Shown piece by piece: positions 1 to 9,333 of a stretch of DNA of 64,000 nucleotides. The notes beneath the pieces were generated by a model. The model did no database searches, had not been told where the DNA came from, and saw only the letters and a list, made by a program, of their open reading frames with translations. A program made the translations under genes and the position numbers. Position 1 is the stretch's first letter. Every line of letters begins with the position of its first letter. Origin of the DNA: Marinomonas sp. KMM3893 (GTDB lineage: Bacteria > Pseudomonadota > Gammaproteobacteria > Pseudomonadales > Marinomonadaceae); assembly GCF_004352855.1 (NCBI RefSeq), contig NZ_SJSC01000008.1, positions 1 through 64,000 on the forward strand. Direction: 5' to 3'.

Positions 1-70
1 CAGAAGTGAAAAGCGTCATCGCCGATGGTAGTGTGGGGGATCCCATGTGAGAGTAGGTCGTCGTCAAGCT
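1..70 (+). rRNA. rrf: 5S ribosomal RNA, 3' part (cut by window start)
   Basis: The first 70 bases match the second half of a bacterial 5S rRNA: the CAGAAGTGAA loop, the CGCCGATGGTAGTGTGGGG helix region and the ATGTGAGAGTAGG segment, ending in GTCGTCGTCAAGC, which would pair with the missing 5' end. The rest of the rRNA operon must lie left of the window. A strong terminator follows within 15 bases. Confidence 0.93.
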
Positions 71-84
71 TATAATTAAGAGAA

Positions 85-116
85 GCCCCATCCTGCTACG
101 CAGGGTGGGGTTTTTT
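85..116 (+). terminator. Intrinsic terminator of the rRNA operon
   Basis: Stem CCCCATCCTGC / GCAGGGTGGGG (one G-U pair) with a 3-base loop, followed by six T. It sits just after the 5S rRNA end. Confidence 0.9.
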
Positions 117-209
117 CGTTCCACTGCATAATAACCTCACACCCGTGTGGGGCTCTTATGAAGGAACGCATGTGAGAGCGGATTATCGTCAAGCTTATAA
201 TTAAGAGAA

Positions 210-241
210 GCCCCATCCTGCTACGCAGGGTGGGGTTTTTT
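210..241 (+). terminator. Second copy of the rRNA terminator
   Basis: The same hairpin and T-run as at 85-116, carried by the second 125-bp repeat unit. Confidence 0.85.
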
Positions 242-335
242 CGTTCCACTGCATAATAACCTCACACCCGTGTGGGGCTCTTATGAAGGAACGCATGTGA
301 GAGCGGATTATCGTCAAGCTTATAATTAAGAAAGC

Positions 336-366
336 CCTGATAGCTAACGCTGTCAGGTTTTTTTTT
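336..366 (+). terminator. Third, unrelated terminator of the array
   Basis: Stem CCTGATAGC / GCTGTCAGG with a TAAC loop and a run of nine T. It follows the third 5S-like tail and differs in sequence from the first two terminators. Confidence 0.85.
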
Positions 367-520
367 ATGCCTGAAATAAGTTATCCCCCTACGAAAAGTC
401 GTTTCTTGTTCTTCCATTTGCTTGCGCCATTACTTTCTAAAGAGCCAAGCTCGACGCGTCAGCGGTTCTCTAAAGATACGGTAAAACAAGAAGCTCTCAC
501 ACTGATTGCGCATACCGTCA

Positions 521-655
521 GCAGGGTCAGACCCCTTAAAAAGTCGCACAGCGTTCAACCCACCACATCTCTTGATATGTTTAAGGGCTCTGACCCTAGT
601 CGTAAAACGGCCGTTTCTTGCTCTTCTGTTTAAAGGGATCTGACCCCTTTTAGCT
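521..655. repeat. Three GGGTC(A/T)GACCC-type palindromic repeats
   Basis: Near-palindromic motifs occur at 524-537 (GGGTCAGACCCCTT), about 581-596 (TTAAGGGCTCTGACCC) and 630-653 (TTAAAGGGATCTGACCCC). They sit in an otherwise featureless 300-base stretch between the rRNA terminators and fbp. From memory, such motifs are common repetitive intergenic elements in gammaproteobacteria, often linked to REP-associated (IS200-like) transposases. No transposase is present here. The 88-codon open frame across 367-633 is judged non-coding. Confidence 0.55.
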
Positions 656-660
656 CATAA

Positions 661-688
661 AAAAAGACGCTCTTCGGCGTCTTTTTTT
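661..688. terminator. Terminator after fbp
   Basis: A-run, stem AAAGACGC / GCGTCTTT, loop TCTTCG, T-run. It is symmetric, so it could serve fbp on the minus strand and anything arriving on the plus strand. Confidence 0.85.
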
Positions 689-742
689 ATTTCAATAAAG
701 CTATCCACATTGAGCCCAAATTCGCTCAATGTTTTTTAATTG

Positions 743-1702
743 TTAATAACTTAGGCACTTATCCACTTCGTTGGCGGCGCCAAGTATGACGGCAACACGT
801 TGGTGAATGGCGCTAGGCTGGATATCCAGAATACGATCTGTATGAGTGTGTGCTTTACCGCCAGCTTGCTCTAATAACATGGCCATTGGGTTGGCTTCAT
901 ACATGAGGCGAAGTTTGCCTGGTTTGCTTGGGTCTTTTTTATCCCATGGGTAAAGAAATACACCACCGCGACATAAAATACGGTGTACGTCACCGACCAT
1001 AGCAGCCACCCAGCGCATGTTGAAGTCCTTGTTTCTACGGCCTTCTTTGCCTTTAACAAGGTCGTCGACGTAGTTTTGTATGCTGTCAGACCAAAAACGT
1101 TGGTTGGACATGTTAATGGCGAATTCTTGTGTCTCAGGCTGAATAGAAACGCCTTTTTCGGTTAACAAAAAGGTGTTGGTTTTAGGGTCAAGGGTAAACA
1201 TATTCACGCCATCGCCTGTGGTTAATACCAGCATGCTAGAAGGGCCATATAGTACGTAACCTGCCGCCACTTGCTCTTTACCAGGGATCAAAAAGTCTTT
1301 TTCTTCGGCTGGGTTATCCCCAATTTGACGGTAAATGGAAAAGATGGTGCCAACCATGGCATTGATGTCGATATTAGAAGAGCCATCAAGCGGGTCAAAA
1401 GCGATTAAGTATTCGCCATTGGTGTTAGCTGGCACAATGTCCTCTTCTTCTTCTGATGCGATTGCACGCACAGCTGGGCAGGCAAGCAGTGCGTCTTTGA
1501 GCATGTCGTTCGAGATAACATCAAGTTTCTTTTGTTCTTCACCTTGGACATTTTCATTACCAGCCATGCCTAAAATACCAGCAAGTGAGCCTTGTTTCAG
1601 TACGTCAGAAATAGCAACGCAGGTATCTGTCGTTTGGATCAATACCGTTTGAAGAGAGTCTGCAACGGAACTGGATGCTAACACTTGAGAAAGGTTTTGC
1701 AT
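743..1702 (-). CDS. fbp: Fructose-1,6-bisphosphatase class I
   Basis: This 319-residue cytoplasmic enzyme hydrolyses fructose 1,6-bisphosphate to fructose 6-phosphate in gluconeogenesis. The class I signature is clear: an acidic metal-binding stretch SEEEED near residues 83-88 and [11 protein letters not shown] at 102-112, whose Asp and Glu residues hold Mg2+. The conserved [16 protein letters not shown] segment that follows the substrate site is near the C terminus. The length is close to the E. coli enzyme (332). The gene stands alone, divergent from zntB, with a terminator just past its stop. rpiA nearby also serves sugar phosphate metabolism, but on a separate transcript. Confidence 0.96.
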   Translation of the reverse strand: MQNLSQVLASSSVADSLQTVLIQTTDTCVAISDVLKQGSLAGILGMAGNENVQGEEQKKLDVISNDMLKDALLACPAVRAIASEEEEDIVPANTNGEYLIAFDPLDGSSNIDINAMVGTIFSIYRQIGDNPAEEKDFLIPGKEQVAAGYVLYGPSSMLVLTTGDGVNMFTLDPKTNTFLLTEKGVSIQPETQEFAINMSNQRFWSDSIQNYVDDLVKGKEGRRNKDFNMRWVAAMVGDVHRILCRGGVFLYPWDKKDPSKPGKLRLMYEANPMAMLLEQAGGKAHTHTDRILDIQPSAIHQRVAVILGAANEVDKCLSY

Positions 1703-1849
1703 GGTCTGAAATATCCTTGTTTTTAGAGGTTGTGGAAATTATGCCACCCTAGGGGGAGAGTGTCAGCTGAGTCTGTTAAATGCTTTAAAATAAATAGGGA
1801 ATCGTCGTTTTTTCGGATAATCTACGCACAACGAGTTTAGGGAATTACT

Positions 1850-2821
1850 ATGTCGGATTTTATTGTTCATCACTTAGAGCTAAATGGTCAGGGTGGCGCA
1901 ACCCTGCTAGATCATCACAATTTACCAACGCAGGTGCCTAAAGAAGGCAGCCGTTGGGTGCATATTGATTTTAGTAAAGGGGGTGCAAGAGAGTGGCTTT
2001 CCGGCATGGAGGATATTCCTGAAGCTGTGGTAGATGCTTTGTTTGCTGATGAAACGCGTCCACGCTCTACGAAAATAGGTCAGGGCGTGTTGGTGACTTT
2101 GCGGGGCGTGAATTTAAACCCCGGTTCTAATCCCTCCGATATGGTGTCTTTACGTTTGTGGGTGACACCGCATTTTATTATTTCTAGCCGTCGTCGACGT
2201 CTGTTGTCTGTGCAAGACATCGTAAAAGACCTCATTAACAACGAAGGGCCGATTAATACCGCAGATTTGATGGCCACGCTTACCCAAACTCTAACCATTC
2301 GAATGGCGTCGGTGATTGATGACTTAGAAGATGAGTTGGCGGAGTTGGAAGAAAACCTGATCCAAAACACCGTAGAATCTGATCAACGCAGTACCTTGGT
2401 TCAGCGCCGTATTGAAACCGTCCGATTGCGCCGTTTTTTAGTGCCGCAAAAAGAAGCGATACAGCGTTTAGCGGTGGAGTCTCAAACCTGGCTAACCAAG
2501 GAGCAAGTGGTGCTGATCCAAGAGTCAGCAAACGACATTACTCGCTATGTGGAAGCCTTAGAGTCGCTTCGTGAGCGCTGTTTATTCATGCAAGAAGAGT
2601 TTGTGAACTTGCAGTCTGAGAAGATGAACGCACGCATGTATGTGTTGTCGATCTTGTCGGGTATTTTCTTGCCGTTAGGTTTTCTAACCGGTTTATTTGG
2701 CATCAATATTGGTGGCATGCCGGGGACTGAAAGTGGTGCGGCTTTTTGGTTGTTCTGTGGTGTATTGGCGATTTTGGGCGTGGGCCAGTTTGTCATTATG
2801 CGAAAAAGTCGCTGGTTTTAG
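1850..2821 (+). CDS. zntB: CorA-family zinc transporter ZntB-like
   Basis: A 323-residue inner-membrane protein of the CorA/MIT metal transporter family. It has a long N-terminal cytoplasmic alpha/beta and helical domain (about 1-260). Two C-terminal membrane helices follow (about 262-282 and 297-316), then a short basic tail. The pore motif is GIN (284-286) followed by IGGMPG. ZntB proteins deviate from the GMN of Mg2+-transporting CorA at this point, which favours zinc over magnesium, but substrate cannot be fixed from sequence. ZntB of enterobacteria moves Zn2+ with a proton gradient. A hairpin overlaps the stop codon. Confidence 0.85.
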   Translation: MSDFIVHHLELNGQGGATLLDHHNLPTQVPKEGSRWVHIDFSKGGAREWLSGMEDIPEAVVDALFADETRPRSTKIGQGVLVTLRGVNLNPGSNPSDMVSLRLWVTPHFIISSRRRRLLSVQDIVKDLINNEGPINTADLMATLTQTLTIRMASVIDDLEDELAELEENLIQNTVESDQRSTLVQRRIETVRLRRFLVPQKEAIQRLAVESQTWLTKEQVVLIQESANDITRYVEALESLRERCLFMQEEFVNLQSEKMNARMYVLSILSGIFLPLGFLTGLFGINIGGMPGTESGAAFWLFCGVLAILGVGQFVIMRKSRWF

Positions 2822-2833
2822 GCAGCGACTTTT
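2804..2833 (+). terminator. Hairpin overlapping the zntB stop codon
   Basis: Stem AAAAGTCGCT / AGCGACTTTT with a 10-base loop that contains the zntB stop. The T-run is short, so it may be a weak terminator. Confidence 0.5.
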
Positions 2834-2866
2834 CAAGCAGTTTTTTTGATAAGCGTCGTGCGGCGC

Positions 2867-3538
2867 TTATTTCTTCAGCGTTTTCACGCCTTCTTTTGTC
2901 GCCAGTAACAACACATCCGCAGAGCGTTTTGCGAACAAGCCATTGGTGACCACACCGACAATCCCATCGATGCTTTTTTCGAGTGCGATAGGGTCAAGAA
3001 TATCAAGATTGTAAACGTCTAAAATGTGGTTGCCGTTATCCGTAACCACACCTTCACGGTAGACTGGGTCGCCACCTAGTTTGACCATTTCTCTGGCAAC
3101 ATGACCACGCGCCATTGGAATGATTTCTACGGGTAGTGGGAAGTCGCCCAAAACATTGACCAGTTTCGATTCATCGGCAATACAAACGAATAGCTCACTG
3201 CACGCAACGACGATTTTCTCACGAGTAAGAGCGGCGCCACCCCCTTTAATAAGGTGTAAGTGGTGATCAGACTCATCGGCTCCATCTACATAGACGCGAA
3301 TCTCAGGCACGCTGTTTAACTCGTAAACAGGAATGCCGTGGCCTTTTAGTCGCTCAGCGGACGCTTCTGAGCTAGCCACTGTGCCATCAAACATCTGCTT
3401 GTGCTTAGCAAGGACATCGATAAAAAGGTTGGCGGTAGAACCGGTACCAACGCCGACAATGGTGTCGCGGTCTAGCATTGGCAGAATGTATTCAACAGCG
3501 GCTTCTGCTACTGCTTGCTTAAGTTCGTCTTGGGTCAT
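2867..3538 (-). CDS. rpiA: Ribose-5-phosphate isomerase A
   Basis: A 223-residue enzyme that interconverts ribose 5-phosphate and ribulose 5-phosphate in the non-oxidative pentose phosphate pathway. Motifs of the RpiA family are all present: the phosphate-binding GTGSTA at residues 31-36, DGADES at 85-90 and [11 protein letters not shown] at 98-108, which carries the active-site Lys98 and the likely general base Glu107. The length fits the family (E. coli 219). It is transcribed convergently with zntB and divergently from ilvA, whose biosynthetic pathway is unrelated. Confidence 0.96.
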   Translation of the reverse strand: MTQDELKQAVAEAAVEYILPMLDRDTIVGVGTGSTANLFIDVLAKHKQMFDGTVASSEASAERLKGHGIPVYELNSVPEIRVYVDGADESDHHLHLIKGGGAALTREKIVVACSELFVCIADESKLVNVLGDFPLPVEIIPMARGHVAREMVKLGGDPVYREGVVTDNGNHILDVYNLDILDPIALEKSIDGIVGVVTNGLFAKRSADVLLLATKEGVKTLKK

Positions 3539-3823
3539 GCTTCTAGAGCCTTTTCTTATGTTTTATGCGGGGCTATTTTCTCGCAAATAGCCTCCTCTGA
3601 GGGTGGTCATATTATAAGCATATCGATGGGGGAATGTTAGCCCGAAAAAAATAGCCAATTTGCCAATTTGCTGCGCTTTTTATTAGCCGTAAAGGGGATC
3701 TGTCTTTGCGCGATACAAGGCGAAAGAGTATATTTCATGTTCCGTTTTTTTAGATGACTGATATCAGTGATGGGATTTTTATGAATCGCCACACTGGTCA
3801 TTGTAATTCGCTTAGGAAGCATT

Positions 3824-5329
3824 ATGCCCCATACCATGATCAAAAAAATTCTACAGGCGCGTGTATACGACGTGGCCGTAGAAACACCACTGACTCGCGC
3901 CAATCAACTTTCTAGTCGATTAGGCAACGAGATTATTTTGAAGCGCGAAGATCTACAACCTGTTTTCTCGTTCAAAATTCGTGGGGCATACAACAAAATT
4001 TGTCAGCTAACCGCCGAAGAACGCGCTTGCGGCGTCATTGCCGCTTCTGCTGGTAACCATGCGCAAGGCTTGGCGTTGGCGGCGAAAAAGCTTGGTATTC
4101 AAGCGACCATTGTGATGCCAGCGACCACACCTGAAGTGAAAGTGAACGCAGTACGTAACCACGGTGCTGAGGTGGTATTGTTTGGTGATGCCTTTGATGA
4201 AGCGTCGGCGAAATCGCGTGAAATCATGGAAAAGACAGGCCAAGTGTATGTTCACCCCTTTGATGATCTCGATACCATTGCCGGTCAAGGCACCATAGGT
4301 ATGGAAATCCTGCGTCAACATGAAGGCGATATAGACGCCATTTTTATCCCAGTTGGCGGCGGTGGTTTGATTGCTGGTGTGTCGGCGTACATTAAGTACC
4401 TTCGTCCTGACATCAAGATCATTGGTGTTGAGCCTCAAGACGCGGCGTGTCTCAAAGCGGCGTTAGAAAAAGGCGAGCCAACGCGCTTAGCCACGGTCGG
4501 TATTTTTGCCGAAGGGGTGGCGGTTGCAGAAATTGGCAAAAATACCTTTGAGATCGCGAAAAACACCGTGGATGAAGTCATTACCGTGACGACCGATGAG
4601 ATGTGCGCGGCGATCAAAGACATTTACGATGACACTCGCGCCATCACTGAGCCTGCTGGCGCCTGTGCCCTAGCGGGTTTGAAAAAGTACATTGAACGCG
4701 AAGGCGCGAAAGGTCAGACCTTATTGGCGATTAACAGCGGGGCGAACGTGAATTTTGACCGCCTACGCCATGTCTCTGAGCGTGCCGAGCTGGGCGAAAA
4801 GCGTGAAGCCATTATTGCCGTTAAAATCCCCGAAGCGCCAGGCAGCTTTAAAGATTTCTGCCAAGCCTTGGTCGGCCGTAATATTACTGAATTTAATTAC
4901 CGCTATGGCAATGACAAACAAGCCGTTATTTATGTTGGCGTGGCATTGGGTGGCAGCCCTCATAGTCGTCAGGACTTGTTGGCAGACCTCAAAGATTACG
5001 AAATCATCGACCTAACAGACGATGAAACCACTAAGGTCCATGTGCGCCATATGATTGGTGGTCACTTACGCAGCGACAAGGGCGAACTGCTGTACAGTTT
5101 TGAGTTTCCCGAACGCCCTGGTGCCTTGCTTAAGTTTTTAAACACACTGGGCGGGCAATGGAATATTTCTATGTTTCATTACCGTAACCACGGCGATGCT
5201 TACGGACGTGTATTGGTTGGTTTGCAGGCGGTGGGTGAAGAAACTGACGTGACCCATTATTTGGACGAGTTGGGCTACCCTTACGAAGATGAAAACAACA
5301 ACGAAGCGTGCAAGCTGTTCTTTCGCTAA
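3824..5329 (+). CDS. ilvA: Threonine ammonia-lyase, biosynthetic
   Basis: This 501-residue PLP enzyme converts threonine to 2-oxobutyrate, the first step of isoleucine synthesis. The PLP-binding lysine lies in SFKIRGAYN (Lys51), and the phosphate-binding glycine loop VGGGGLIAGV is at 177-186. Two ACT-like regulatory repeats fill the C terminus, recognisable at KIPEAPGSFKDF and EFPERPGALLKF. They mark the isoleucine-inhibited biosynthetic form rather than the short catabolic TdcB. AGGAAG lies 4 bases before the ATG, which supports this start; Met5 is an alternative. The gene is monocistronic, with argS 137 bases downstream. Confidence 0.96.
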   Translation: MPHTMIKKILQARVYDVAVETPLTRANQLSSRLGNEIILKREDLQPVFSFKIRGAYNKICQLTAEERACGVIAASAGNHAQGLALAAKKLGIQATIVMPATTPEVKVNAVRNHGAEVVLFGDAFDEASAKSREIMEKTGQVYVHPFDDLDTIAGQGTIGMEILRQHEGDIDAIFIPVGGGGLIAGVSAYIKYLRPDIKIIGVEPQDAACLKAALEKGEPTRLATVGIFAEGVAVAEIGKNTFEIAKNTVDEVITVTTDEMCAAIKDIYDDTRAITEPAGACALAGLKKYIEREGAKGQTLLAINSGANVNFDRLRHVSERAELGEKREAIIAVKIPEAPGSFKDFCQALVGRNITEFNYRYGNDKQAVIYVGVALGGSPHSRQDLLADLKDYEIIDLTDDETTKVHVRHMIGGHLRSDKGELLYSFEFPERPGALLKFLNTLGGQWNISMFHYRNHGDAYGRVLVGLQAVGEETDVTHYLDELGYPYEDENNNEACKLFFR

Positions 5330-5375
5330 AAACGTGAAAATCGGTTATCATTACCGCACTCTAACTTTCTGAATT

Positions 5376-5409
5376 CAGCCCTCTGTTTGTGAACATGAGC
5401 AGAGGGTTG
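5376..5409 (+). terminator. Weak hairpin between ilvA and argS
   Basis: Stem CAGCCCTCTG / CAGAGGGTTG (one G-U pair) with a 14-base loop. No proper T-run follows, so termination is uncertain. Confidence 0.4.
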
Positions 5410-5466
5410 TGTGATTCTGGCAGTCGCTTCGAATGAGCGGATTGTCTACTGTTTAAAAGGTCTCCT

Positions 5467-7200
5467 GTGAATATTCAAACCCTTCTGAATCAACGTATTC
5501 AAGCGGCAATGGTCGCAGCTGGTGCGCCTGATGGCTCTCCAGCGCTTGTTCGCCAATCTGCTAAAGTGCAATTCGGTGACTACCAAGCCAATGGCATTAT
5601 GGGCGTTGCTAAAGCGCTAAAAACCAATCCTCGTGAATTAGCACAAGTGGTTATTGATAAACTGGACCTGTCTGATGTGGCAGAGAAAGTGGAAATTGCT
5701 GGGCCTGGTTTTATTAATGTCTTCCTGAAAAATGTTTGGTTGGGCAAAGAGTTAGCCGAGCTACGCAGCAGCGATCATCTCGACATTGATAAAGTAGACT
5801 CTCCAGAAGTTGTGGTCGTGGATTACTCTTCTCCAAACTTGGCGAAAGAAATGCACGTGGGTCACCTTCGTTCGACCGTGATTGGCGATGCGGTTGTGCG
5901 CACCTTAGAGTTTCTTGGTCACACTGTCGTGCGTCAAAACCATGTGGGTGATTGGGGTACACAGTTTGGTATGTTGCTGGCGTACATGGAGCGTCTGCGT
6001 GCTGAGAACTCTGAAATCAGCATGGCATTGTCTGATCTTGAGACCTTCTACCGCGCTGCTAAAACGTGTTTTGATGACGACGAAGCGTTTGCCAAACGAG
6101 CCCGTGAACTTGTGGTTGAATTGCAGTCAGGTAACGAAGATTGCTTGGCATTGTGGGATGAGTTTATCAATATCTCGTTAACCCACTGTGAAGAAACCTA
6201 CAAAATGTTGGGAGTTTCTTTAGAGCGTCAACATGTGATGCCAGAAAGTGCCTATAACGATGATTTGGTAAATGTGGTGAATGACCTGCAAGAGCAGGGC
6301 TTGTTGAAAGAGTCGAATGGCGCACAGTGTGTGTTCATGGACGAATTCGCCAATAAAGACGGTGAAATCACGCCTGTGATCGTACAGAAAACAGGAGGCG
6401 GCTTCTTGTACGCGACGACGGATTTGGCCGCGGTACGTTTCCGTCAGCACACCTTAAATGCAGACCGTGTGTTGTACTTTGTAGACGCTCGTCAGTCATT
6501 GCACTTCCAACAGATTTTCACCTTGTCGCGTAAAGCGGGTTTTGTAAAACCTGAAACGCGATTGGAACACATGCCGTTTGGTACCGTTATGGGCAGCGAT
6601 GGCAAGCCGTTTAAAACGCGTTCTGGTGGTGTGGCAAAATTGTCTGCGTTACTAGAAGAAGCGCAAGAGCGTGCTTATCAGTTAGTGGCGTCTAAAAACC
6701 CAGACATGAGCGAAGAAGAGTTGCGTAACATCGGTCGTGTGGTGGGCATTTCTTCTGTGAAATACGCCGATTTATCAAAAAACCGCACCAGTGATTATGT
6801 ATTCAACTGGGACTCTATGTTGAGTTTTGAAGGCAATACAGCGCCTTATTTGTTGTATGCCTACTCACGAATTGCCAGCATCGTTAAACGCTCTGAGATC
6901 GATGTAGAGAGCCTAACAGGTGACATTGCCATCGTCGAAGCGCAAGAGCGAGCTTTGGCTATGAAGTTGTGCCAATTTGAAGAAGCCGTGCAACAGGTTG
7001 CCAACGACGGTATGCCGCATTTCTTATGTGCTTACTTATATGACTTGGCTGGTACTTTCATGACTTTCTACGAAGCGTGTCCAATCCTGAACGCAGAAGA
7101 CAGCGTGAAAAACAGCCGTTTGCAATTGTCCTTAAATACGGCGGCTACCTTGAAGCAAGGTTTGGCTTTGCTGGGCATTGAAACGCTAGAACGCATGTAA
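5467..7200 (+). CDS. argS: Arginyl-tRNA synthetase
   Basis: A 577-residue class I aminoacyl-tRNA synthetase that charges tRNA-Arg. The start is GTG, preceded by AAAGG at a spacing of about 8. The N-terminal tRNA-binding domain (about 1-110) contains the typical FGDYQAN segment. The HIGH-type motif is HVGHLRST at 130-137. As in most ArgRS, the KMSKS site is degenerate, seen as [13 protein letters not shown]. The all-helical anticodon-binding DALR domain ends the protein. Length equals that of E. coli ArgS (577). A terminator follows about 65 bases after the stop, so the next gene is a separate unit. Confidence 0.97.
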   Translation: MNIQTLLNQRIQAAMVAAGAPDGSPALVRQSAKVQFGDYQANGIMGVAKALKTNPRELAQVVIDKLDLSDVAEKVEIAGPGFINVFLKNVWLGKELAELRSSDHLDIDKVDSPEVVVVDYSSPNLAKEMHVGHLRSTVIGDAVVRTLEFLGHTVVRQNHVGDWGTQFGMLLAYMERLRAENSEISMALSDLETFYRAAKTCFDDDEAFAKRARELVVELQSGNEDCLALWDEFINISLTHCEETYKMLGVSLERQHVMPESAYNDDLVNVVNDLQEQGLLKESNGAQCVFMDEFANKDGEITPVIVQKTGGGFLYATTDLAAVRFRQHTLNADRVLYFVDARQSLHFQQIFTLSRKAGFVKPETRLEHMPFGTVMGSDGKPFKTRSGGVAKLSALLEEAQERAYQLVASKNPDMSEEELRNIGRVVGISSVKYADLSKNRTSDYVFNWDSMLSFEGNTAPYLLYAYSRIASIVKRSEIDVESLTGDIAIVEAQERALAMKLCQFEEAVQQVANDGMPHFLCAYLYDLAGTFMTFYEACPILNAEDSVKNSRLQLSLNTAATLKQGLALLGIETLERM

Positions 7201-7264
7201 TGTTCGCGAGGCTCTTGTCTAATCGGTAAATGGTTTCATCAGTAAATGGTTTAATCGATAAGCG

Positions 7265-7298
7265 AAAGGCGCTACCTTCTTAGGTCAGCGCCTTTTTT
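7265..7298 (+). terminator. Terminator after argS
   Basis: Stem AAGGCGCT / AGCGCC(TT) with a 13-base loop and six T. Confidence 0.8.
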
Positions 7299-7369
7299 AT
7301 TTTTTAAAGAGAGCGAAGACAAATAAGAGACGAATAAAAAGCACATTAATCGAGGAATGGAAGAAGTCT

Positions 7370-8350
7370 ATGAAAATCTATATCGCAAACACAGGTGGTG
7401 TGATGGGGATGATGCCATCAGACAAGGGACTGGTGCCTAATGATGCTTTTGCAGGACAACTCGCCGCACAGCTCCAGACGGCGGATCTTGATCATGATTT
7501 TGTTGTAGAGAGCTATGACAATCTTATGGCTGGCGCGAATGTGACGCCGAAAGATTGGCAGAACATTGCGCGTGATATAGAAAGTAAATGGGAAGATTTC
7601 GATGCGTTTATTGTGCTGCATGGCACAGACTCCATGGCGTATACGGCGGCGGCCTTGTTCTACATGATTGCCCCGAGTAAAAAGCCGATCATAGTCACCG
7701 GGTCTCAAGTGCCCATGTCTCAAGCACGCAGCGATGCGATGAATAATGTGTTGGGCGCTATTTCGGCGTGTGAGGCGGCGTTAAAAGGCGTGTTTTTGTT
7801 TTTTGGTAACCGCTTGATCGATGGCGATCGTGCCCATCAATCACACATTGGCACTTGGCAAGCTTTTCGTTCGGTTAACGCGCTTGAATACGGGGTTTTA
7901 GAATCCGACTGGAAATGGCGAGACAGCAGTTTTGCCCAGTTACTTATTAAGCCGCCGATGAAAATCCGCATTCCGAACATGGAGGACGGAGCCGTCACTA
8001 TCTTGCCGGTTTTCCCTGGAGTACAAGCGCTTCATTGGCAAGGTCTGCTCAATGACAAGGTGAAAGGAGCCGTGTTGTTAAGCTACGGTGCTGGCACTGT
8101 GCCCGAGAATGATCAAGCGCTGTTTGAGGTGTTAAAAAATGCTGTCGATCAAGGCGTCGTGATTGTGAAGGTCAGCCAGTGTGGTTCGGGCCGTGTTGCT
8201 GATAATGATGATAAAGACACATCAGGCCTTGCCAAAACAGGCGTTATCTCAGGCAAAGACATGACCTATGAAGCGGTGTTTGCGCGTTTGCATTTTTTGA
8301 TCGGGTTGGGCTTAGACAGCCGCGAAATAAAAGGCGTATTTAACCGCTAA
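7370..8350 (+). CDS. Asparaginase-family protein lacking catalytic residues
   Basis: The 326 residues align by eye with cytoplasmic L-asparaginase I (AnsA, PF00710): NTGGVMGM near the N terminus, HGTDSMAYTA at 84-93, VTGSQVPMSQARSD at 109-122 and a QCGSGRV segment. Two expected catalytic residues are changed. In the TGGT motif the second Thr, the nucleophile, is Val11 (codon GTG). The triad Lys is Gln157, in GDRAHQSHIG. The second Thr-Asp pair (Thr86-Asp87) is intact. There is no signal peptide, so it is cytoplasmic. An EamA exporter gene begins 47 bases downstream with no obvious terminator between, so the two may be co-transcribed. Asparagine hydrolysis should not be assumed; it could be a binding protein or have altered chemistry. 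Confidence 0.8.
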   Translation: MKIYIANTGGVMGMMPSDKGLVPNDAFAGQLAAQLQTADLDHDFVVESYDNLMAGANVTPKDWQNIARDIESKWEDFDAFIVLHGTDSMAYTAAALFYMIAPSKKPIIVTGSQVPMSQARSDAMNNVLGAISACEAALKGVFLFFGNRLIDGDRAHQSHIGTWQAFRSVNALEYGVLESDWKWRDSSFAQLLIKPPMKIRIPNMEDGAVTILPVFPGVQALHWQGLLNDKVKGAVLLSYGAGTVPENDQALFEVLKNAVDQGVVIVKVSQCGSGRVADNDDKDTSGLAKTGVISGKDMTYEAVFARLHFLIGLGLDSREIKGVFNR

Positions 8351-8397
8351 GTTTCTGCAAGGAAGCGATTTTTTATAAATGGAAGAAAGGAAAGGGA

Positions 8398-9255
8398 ATG
8401 GCGCTGCTCTCTATGCTCTTGGTGTTGATTTGGTCTGCTGGGTTTATTACTGGCAAGCTGATCGTTGGTCAAATTGATCCGAATGTATTTTTGAGCCTTC
8501 GCTTTCTTTGTGCAGGCTTGTTGTTTCTAACGATTGCTTTGCTGCTGCGTCGGCCCTTTCCAAGCTGGAAAGATCTGCCTAAGCACATTATTGCAGGCAT
8601 GCTGATGAATGGCTTTTATCTTGGCTTTGCCTATGTGGCGATCGCCAAAGGTTTGCCCGCCGGTATGATGGCGTTAATTGGCGCATTACAGCCTGCGCTG
8701 GTGATGGTATTAGCGTTTCTGCTGATCAAAGAGAAAACCTCGGCAAGAGGGATGATAGGTATCTTTGTTGGCATGTTTGGTTTGCTGCTGGTGGTAAGCC
8801 CTGCATTGGAACTGGACGCTAACCAGGGTGGTGTTTCAATCTGGACCTTGTTGTTGGGCTGCATTGCGGTTGTGGCGCTTTCTGTGGGTGTGACCTATCA
8901 AAAAATGTCGATTTCCTCTTCTGATATTTTTAGCTCAATGGCGATTCAAAATTTCGGTGCCAGCGTGGTGTCCTGTGGCTTTATGCTGTTCCTCGGGGAA
9001 AGTGTTTTTGTCATGGAGTGGCAATCTTTTGCACTGGTTGCTTGGGGCGTTGTGGTGCTGTCGGGGGGCGGTGTGTTCTTGATGGTCTGGCTATTACGAA
9101 GAAGTCGAGCATCGCAGGTGTCGGCGTTTTTATTGCTGGCGCCACCTCTAGCGGCCATCGAAAGCTATTTTCTGTTTGATGAGACCATGACGCTGATTCA
9201 GCTATTGGGTTTTGTGGTGACCATTGCTGGTGTGTATTTAAGTCGGAAGGCGTGA
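8398..9255 (+). CDS. EamA/DMT-family exporter
   Basis: A 285-residue, very hydrophobic protein with about ten predicted membrane helices arranged as two EamA repeats (about 1-135 and 150-285). IWSAGFITGKL in helix 1 and the PALVMVLAFLLIKEK segment in repeat 1 are typical of drug/metabolite exporters. The start ATG is preceded by AGGAAAGGG, a strong ribosome binding site. It follows the asparaginase-like gene closely. Family members export amino acids or metabolites, so a substrate related to the upstream gene is possible but unproven. A terminator follows. Confidence 0.85.
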   Translation: MALLSMLLVLIWSAGFITGKLIVGQIDPNVFLSLRFLCAGLLFLTIALLLRRPFPSWKDLPKHIIAGMLMNGFYLGFAYVAIAKGLPAGMMALIGALQPALVMVLAFLLIKEKTSARGMIGIFVGMFGLLLVVSPALELDANQGGVSIWTLLLGCIAVVALSVGVTYQKMSISSSDIFSSMAIQNFGASVVSCGFMLFLGESVFVMEWQSFALVAWGVVVLSGGGVFLMVWLLRRSRASQVSAFLLLAPPLAAIESYFLFDETMTLIQLLGFVVTIAGVYLSRKA

Positions 9256-9262
9256 GCAGGAG

Positions 9263-9292
9263 AACGCTTACGCCCAGAGCCTAAGCGTTTTT
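9263..9292. terminator. Terminator between the EamA gene and ubiJ
   Basis: Stem AACGCTTA / TAAGCGTT with an 11-base loop and a short T-run. It lies between convergent genes. Confidence 0.7.
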
Positions 9293-9333
9293 GTTGTAGG
9301 TGACGTGTGCCCTATGAGGCATCCGCTAACGCG

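Larger units (their letters stand above)
81..330 (+). repeat. Tandem 125-bp direct repeat of 5S tail plus terminator
   Basis: Bases 81-205 and 206-330 are two head-to-tail copies of a 125-bp unit. Each starts with the terminator hairpin, continues through a spacer, and ends with a segment resembling the last 50 or so bases of 5S rRNA (GTGTGGGG, CGCATGTGAGAGCGG, ATCGTCAAGC, TATAATTAAG). The 5S-like tails lack the 5' half of the gene, so they are remnants, not extra 5S genes. A different terminator ends the array at 336-366. Confidence 0.88.

Noticed and set aside
367..633. 88-codon open frame between the rRNA terminators and fbp
   Set aside because: It starts inside the T-run of a terminator, has no ribosome binding site, and is composed partly of GGGTCWGACCC repeats. 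Its protein shows no recognisable domain.
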